Below are positions 60,258 to 64,000 of a DNA stretch of 64,000 nt, in pieces. Below the pieces are notes generated by a model, which made no database searches, had not been told where the DNA came from, and saw only the letters and a list, made by a program, of their open reading frames with translations. Numbering within the stretch: position 1 is the first letter of the stretch; each line of letters starts with the position of its first letter. The stretch comes from Alphaproteobacteria bacterium (GTDB lineage Bacteria > Pseudomonadota > Alphaproteobacteria > Micropepsales > Micropepsaceae), in contig JAFARO010000004.1 of assembly GCA_019245415.1 (NCBI GenBank), forward strand, positions 372,001-436,000, in the 5' to 3' direction. A program made the translations under genes and the position numbers.

Positions 60258-60863
60258 ATGCAGTTCAAGACAACCGCGGGTGCCGCGTTCGCGCTCTCGC
60301 TGATCGCTTTCGGCGCATGGCCTGCGCGGGCGGGATATAGCGCGGCCGGTGCCGTGGCCCTGGGCATCCAAATCGCCGAGCGGCGTCACCGGGAGGAAGC
60401 TTGCGAGGCGGGACGGGCACCGGACCCCGATCAGGCCGCGGACGTCGACAAGCGCAGCCAGGCACGTCTCGAACAGTATTTCGAACGGGTGATCACCGAC
60501 GACCACGGCAGCGTCACCCATCTCTTCATCGACCAGGGAAAGCGCGCCCGTTGGACGGGGCCGAACGGGCCGCAACCGGTTACGGCAATCGACGATCCGT
60601 ATGCCAAGGCGCGCGGTTCGGCGGCTCTCGTCCGCAAGGCCTTCGTCGTCGGCGGCGACAATGAATCGGCGCGCGGCATCTGGTCCATCACCGTGCCCGA
60701 CCCGAAAGACCCCACCAAGACGCAGACGCTCGAATATGGCGTCGATTTCGTGCTCGGCGGGTTCGGCGGGATGTGGATTCTGCACATGCACGTCTATGCC
60801 GCGCCCGACAGCGCGCCATTGCCGGAGAAGTTCTGCCACATCGTCGCGGGCAAGTCGTACTGA
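60258..60863 (+). CDS. Secreted hypothetical protein
   Basis: 201 residues. A signal peptide (QFKTTAGAAFALSLIAFGAWPARAG) is followed by a Gly-rich hydrophobic stretch, then a mixed domain with LEQYFERVITDDHGSVTHLFIDQGKRARWTGPNG and a C-terminal MWILHMHVYAAPDSAPLPEKFCHIV. No family is recognised. ATG 60258 was chosen as the first codon giving a signal peptide. It is flanked by the bactofilin promoter region on one side and a convergent DUF2283 gene on the other. Confidence 0.65.
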   Translation: MQFKTTAGAAFALSLIAFGAWPARAGYSAAGAVALGIQIAERRHREEACEAGRAPDPDQAADVDKRSQARLEQYFERVITDDHGSVTHLFIDQGKRARWTGPNGPQPVTAIDDPYAKARGSAALVRKAFVVGGDNESARGIWSITVPDPKDPTKTQTLEYGVDFVLGGFGGMWILHMHVYAAPDSAPLPEKFCHIVAGKSY

Positions 60864-60971
60864 ATGGCGTGGACCGCTCCGCAAGGATCCGCGGCCAATC
60901 GCGCTCCGCCTTCCTTGCCGATGCGGCGAGGGAGAAGATCAAGGGGGCGGCCTAACGCCTTTCGGTTTGAG

Positions 60972-61184
60972 CTATTCCGCCGCCGCAGCAGGTTCCCCTT
61001 CAAGGATCAGGCGGGCGATAAAATCTTGCTTGGTCGAGGCATGCTGGATGTCATATCCGACAGGTTTTCCGTCCTCGCCCAGGTCGAGCATGACGTCTTC
61101 TTCGATCTCTATCGTCCGGTGCGAAGGCATCGGGCGAAGCTCGACGTACAAGCTGTCGGTCGATTTGTCGTACCGAGTCTTCAT
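60972..61184 (-). CDS. DUF2283-family protein
   Basis: 70 residues: KTRYDKSTDSLYVELRP, then TIEIEEDVMLDLGEDGKPVGYDIQHAS, the plain hallmark of DUF2283. Proteins of this family often pair with DUF4258 genes and are thought to be antitoxins. Its start overlaps the DUF4258 stop by 4 bases. Function is inferred from the neighbour. Confidence 0.87.
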   Translation of the reverse strand: MKTRYDKSTDSLYVELRPMPSHRTIEIEEDVMLDLGEDGKPVGYDIQHASTKQDFIARLILEGEPAAAAE

Positions 61185-61447
61185 GGAGCAAAATCTTCGT
61201 CGATGAACGCATTGTGAACGGTTTCGCCGTCCGACAATAGCACGACTCGCAAATAGCATCCTAGGCTTTCCGAGTGGCCGTACAGCCGCAACCGACCGTC
61301 CCTTTGCCTTACTTTATACAAAGGCTTTGCGATGATGCCGCGGATTTCCAGCGGGTCGAGATATGGCCGTCGTGCGAGGACGTCGAGCGCGAAATACCTC
61401 GTTCGCCAGAATGGCGGCGGCGGCAGTCGTTCGGGCTCTTCGCTCAT
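61181..61447 (-). CDS. DUF4258-like protein, possible toxin
   Basis: 88 residues: RYFALDVLARRPYLDPLEIRGIIAKP, then RLRLYGHSESLGCYLRVVLLSDGETVHNAFIDEDF, matching the DUF4258 arrangement (YLRVV...HNAF). It lies upstream of and overlapping the DUF2283 gene. Such pairs are candidate type II TA modules. It starts 8 bases after the beta-glucosidase stop, so they could share a transcript. Confidence 0.78.
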   Translation of the reverse strand: MSEEPERLPPPPFWRTRYFALDVLARRPYLDPLEIRGIIAKPLYKVRQRDGRLRLYGHSESLGCYLRVVLLSDGETVHNAFIDEDFAP

Positions 61448-61454
61448 CGAATTG

Positions 61455-62690
61455 TTACAGTTGATTGGCTTTCGCCACCTCGCCCAGCCAATACGCGCTC
61501 GGTTTGGGTTTGCGCAGCTGCGTCGCGCGGTCGACTTCGACGAGGCCGAATTTGGGGCGGTAGCCTTCGAGCCATTCGTAGTTGTCGAGCAGCGACCAGT
61601 GGATGTAGCCGCGCACGTCGACGCCGTCGGCCAGCGCCCGCAGCACGCCGTCGAGCGCTCGGCGCGTGTAGGCGATGCGCCGCGTGTCGTCCTCGGTGCC
61701 GATGCCGTTCTCGGTGACGATCACGGGGCAACCGCTCACCCGCGCCGCCTGGCGGATCGTCGCTTCCAGCGCTTCGGGATAGAACTCGTAGCCCATCTGC
61801 GTGCGCTCGGCGCCGTCCGGCACCGGCAGCACGCCGGATTTGCCGAAGCGCACGCGCGTGTAGGTCTGCACGCCGACGAAATCGTCGCCCTTCAAGCTCT
61901 CCAGGAACTGCTCGTTGATCGCCTTGTTGGCCATGTCGCGCAACGCCTCGCCGCCGTCGTCGGCCTGGAAATCGTTGAGCGCCACCGTCATGCCGACCGG
62001 CCCCTTCGCCAGCGGCTTGAGCACCCCATAAGCCTTGCGATGCGCCGCGATGAGATTCGGCGTCGCGGCATGGCCGTCGCCCGACAGATAGGGCGCGAAG
62101 CGTCCGGCCTCGCCGCCTGAGAGCCGCGCGGCCTCGGCGAGCGCGCGCACGCGTTTGCCGCCGCCGCCCGCCACGCCCACCGCCTCGCGCATCATCGTCA
62201 CCATGATGGGGACATTGGCTTCATTGATGGTGCAGGCGTAGTCGACGAGATCGCCGAGCGCCTTGCCCGCGCGCTCGCAATAGCGCGCGAAGCGGCCGAC
62301 CGAACGCGCATCCTCCCAGCCGCCGTCGCGGGTGAACCACAACGGCGCGGTGAAGTGGTGGAACGTCACCATCGGCACCACGCCCTGCGCCAGGCAGGAT
62401 GCGATCATGCGGCGGTAGTGATCGAGCGCGGCCGCGGAGAAGAATCCCTCTTCCGGCTCGATGCGCGCCCATTCGATGGAGAAGCGGTAGACGCCGAAAC
62501 CGAGCGCCTTCAGCAGCGCGATGTCGGACGGGTAGCGGTGATAATGGTCGCAGGCGTCGCCGGACGGCTCGGCGAACACCGAGTCCTTCATCATCTCCAT
62601 CAGCCACAGATCGCTGGACGTGTTGGCGCCTTCGACCTGATGCGCCGCGGTCGCCGTGCCCCAGAGGAAGCCGTCGGGAAAGCGTCTCAT
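61455..62690 (-). CDS. Glycoside hydrolase family 1 (beta-glucosidase-like)
   Basis: 411 residues, a GH1 TIM barrel. The start FPDGFLWGTATAAHQVEG is the N-terminal signature. The acid/base Glu lies in TINEANVP (the usual NEP reads NEA here), and the nucleophile Glu in VTENGIG. YIHWSLLDNYEWLEGYRPKFGL is the C-terminal signature with the Trp/Glu substrate residues. No signal peptide, so it is cytoplasmic. It overlaps the SDR gene by 4 bases; a linked sugar pathway is plausible. Confidence 0.92.
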   Translation of the reverse strand: MRRFPDGFLWGTATAAHQVEGANTSSDLWLMEMMKDSVFAEPSGDACDHYHRYPSDIALLKALGFGVYRFSIEWARIEPEEGFFSAAALDHYRRMIASCLAQGVVPMVTFHHFTAPLWFTRDGGWEDARSVGRFARYCERAGKALGDLVDYACTINEANVPIMVTMMREAVGVAGGGGKRVRALAEAARLSGGEAGRFAPYLSGDGHAATPNLIAAHRKAYGVLKPLAKGPVGMTVALNDFQADDGGEALRDMANKAINEQFLESLKGDDFVGVQTYTRVRFGKSGVLPVPDGAERTQMGYEFYPEALEATIRQAARVSGCPVIVTENGIGTEDDTRRIAYTRRALDGVLRALADGVDVRGYIHWSLLDNYEWLEGYRPKFGLVEVDRATQLRKPKPSAYWLGEVAKANQL

Positions 62691-63481
62691 GCGCGCAGGC
62701 CTCCGATGGAGAGGCGCAGGCCCCCGTCGCTGAGCAGGGTCTCGCCCGTGATGTTTCGCGACTCCGAGGTCGCCAGGAAGACCACGGATTTCGCGATCTC
62801 GTCGCTGTCGGCGACGCGCTGCAGCACCGCGGTCTTCTTGTAATTGTCCTTGACGCGCTCGAAGCCTTCGGCGCCGAAGCGTTCGGTGAACCACGGCGTG
62901 GCGACGAGGCCCGGACAAACCGCGTTGACCCGGATCTCCGGCGCCAGCGCGCGCGCCAGCGACAAGGTCATCGTATTGAGCGCGCCTTTCGACGCGGCAT
63001 AGGCGACCGAGGAGCCCAGCCCCTCGATCCCCGCGATGGAAGAGACGTTCACCACCGCGCCGTCGTCGCTCTTGCGCAAGCTCTCGGCGCAGGCGCGGAT
63101 CATCTGGAACGCGCCGATGACGTTGACCGCATAGATGTTGGCGAAATCCTCCGCCGACAGCGCGTCGAGATCGCGGTGGCCGGCGAACTTGGTGGTGCCG
63201 GCATTGTTGACGAGCATGTCGATGCGCCCGAAGGCTTCGCGCGCGGCGGCGGCGAGCTTGCGGCAATCGGCGTCGCTCGCCACATTGCCCTGGACCACGC
63301 AGACGCGCGCGCCCAGCGCTTTCACCGCCGCCGCGACGTCCTCGGCCTCTTTCGCGCTCTTGGAGTAGTTGACCACGACGTCGGCGCCGCGCCGCGCCAG
63401 CGCAAGCGCCACGCTCGCGCCGATGCCCGAGGACGAGCCTGTGACGATTGCCGCCTTGCCTTTGAGGTCCGCCTGTTCCAT
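62687..63481 (-). CDS. Short-chain dehydrogenase (FabG/glucose-dehydrogenase type)
   Basis: 264 residues. The cofactor site TGSSSGIGASVALALA, NNAGTT, the catalytic Ser in VNVSSIAG, YAASKGALNTM with Tyr and Lys, and the C-terminal DGG all fit the classical SDR group. Residues around NYSK after the second strand suggest NADP preference. It is first in an operon with the GH1 gene. The substrate may be a sugar or a keto compound. Confidence 0.92.
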   Translation of the reverse strand: MEQADLKGKAAIVTGSSSGIGASVALALARRGADVVVNYSKSAKEAEDVAAAVKALGARVCVVQGNVASDADCRKLAAAAREAFGRIDMLVNNAGTTKFAGHRDLDALSAEDFANIYAVNVIGAFQMIRACAESLRKSDDGAVVNVSSIAGIEGLGSSVAYAASKGALNTMTLSLARALAPEIRVNAVCPGLVATPWFTERFGAEGFERVKDNYKKTAVLQRVADSDEIAKSVVFLATSESRNITGETLLSDGGLRLSIGGLRA

Positions 63482-63552
63482 GAGCCCTGTCCCGTCCTAA
63501 GGTTAAGCGCAAAGCGTAGCCCTCCCCGCGGGAGCCCGAAAGAGAGCCGGCC

Positions 63553-64000
63553 ATTCCCACGCGCATCATTCTCATCCGCCACGGACAGCCGGCGATCGCG
63601 CTTGCGCCGCGCACCGGCCATCGCGGATTTCGCGCCTATATCGACGCCTATGAGCAGGCGGGCCTCGATCCGACGGACGCCGCCCCAGCCGAGCTGCAGG
63701 ATTTGGTGGCCGAACTGAGCGCGGTGTTCACCAGCGGCAGCGCGCGCGCGCATGAGAGCGCGCGGGCCTTGTCGGCGCAGGCCGAGCTGATCGCCGACCC
63801 GCTGTTCGTGGAGGCGCCGCTCGCCAGCCCGAAGATCCCGCTCTTGCGCATGCGGGTGCCGAAATGGGCGGTGGTCGCGCGCATCCTGTGGCACGTGGGC
63901 TTCCACCCCGAGATCGAGACCTATCGCAAGGCCAAGGCGCGCGCGGCGCGGGCCGCCGACATCCTGATCGCGCGCGCGAAGGAGGACGGCCGCGCGGCGC
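63553..64000 (+). CDS. Histidine phosphatase superfamily protein, N-terminal part
   Basis: 149 codons to the window edge. IILIRHGQPAI holds the catalytic RHG motif of the phosphoglycerate-mutase-like superfamily. There is no ATG, GTG or TTG in frame before RHG. The first codon after the in-frame stop at 63514 that could serve is ATT 63553 or a later ATC, so the start is unusual or the upstream sequence has a small error. The C-terminal part is outside. Confidence 0.7.
   Translation, partial: MPTRIILIRHGQPAIALAPRTGHRGFRAYIDAYEQAGLDPTDAAPAELQDLVAELSAVFTSGSARAHESARALSAQAELIADPLFVEAPLASPKIPLLRMRVPKWAVVARILWHVGFHPEIETYRKAKARAARAADILIARAKEDGRAA

Overview
The window is GC-rich chromosomal DNA with dense, often overlapping genes. 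Several genes point to an alphaproteobacterium: an archaeal-type class I lysyl-tRNA synthetase, a PodJ-like polarity protein, tandem bactofilins, PdeM, an FdsGBACD formate dehydrogenase, and short palindromic intergenic repeats beginning GTCATCC or GTCATGGCC. The order cannot be fixed from the sequence alone; a Caulobacter- or Rhizobiales-related or Micropepsaceae-like lineage would fit.

Layout. 1-7.3 kb: the end of glmM, thiD, two toxin-antitoxin (TA) pairs, a nitronate monooxygenase, purA, and two convergent secreted paralogues with a DFWLG motif. 7.3-11.3 kb: an SGNH-like protein, tRNA-Gly, three tandem YwaF-type membrane proteins, a VOC protein and an acetyltransferase. 11.3-14.1 kb: a candidate small RNA, a stand-alone LanC-like cyclase overlapped by a small GAPxGNRN protein gene, and a cytochrome P460. 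14-22.7 kb: a DinG-type helicase, a Gly/Tyr-rich secreted protein, a hybrid histidine kinase with degenerate relay domains, lysS and pdeM. 22.6-31.2 kb: the PodJ-like protein, a small gene between inverted repeats, a CAP lipoprotein, a thiolase, a YciB-like protein, a TPR protein and tandem hotdog thioesterases. 31.2-40.9 kb: an aldo/keto reductase and SDR, a cNMP-patatin phospholipase, fatty-acyl hydratases, mazEF, a TPR-methyltransferase, a DJ-1 family protein and a TetR regulator.

41-64 kb: an alpha/beta hydrolase and a 799-bp IS1-like element with 18-bp terminal inverted repeats and an 8-bp target duplication; the element carries a transposase remnant and an intact two-helix membrane protein gene. 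Then come an acyl-CoA ligase and MaoC hydratase, a metallo-beta-lactamase-like protein lacking key metal ligands, and a complete NAD-linked formate dehydrogenase operon (fdsG-fdsB-fdsA-fdhD-fdsD) with mobA nearby. These are followed by an ldcA/mpl murein-recycling pair, tRNA-Gln and tRNA-Pro, a TonB/FGE-like pair, two bactofilins, a DUF2283/DUF4258 pair, a beta-glucosidase with an SDR, and the start of a histidine phosphatase.

Main themes. Lipid and acyl-CoA metabolism recurs (thiolase, hydratases, hotdog enzymes, ligase, patatin). Formate oxidation and its molybdenum cofactor supply are clustered. Cell-shape and wall genes recur (PodJ-like, bactofilins, YciB, LdcA/Mpl, GlmM). Four TA or TA-like pairs, five palindromic repeat elements and one IS-derived element mark local genome plasticity. 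Many neighbouring genes overlap by 4 bases (ATGA or GTGA), which indicates translational coupling, and several convergent pairs overlap at their 3' ends.
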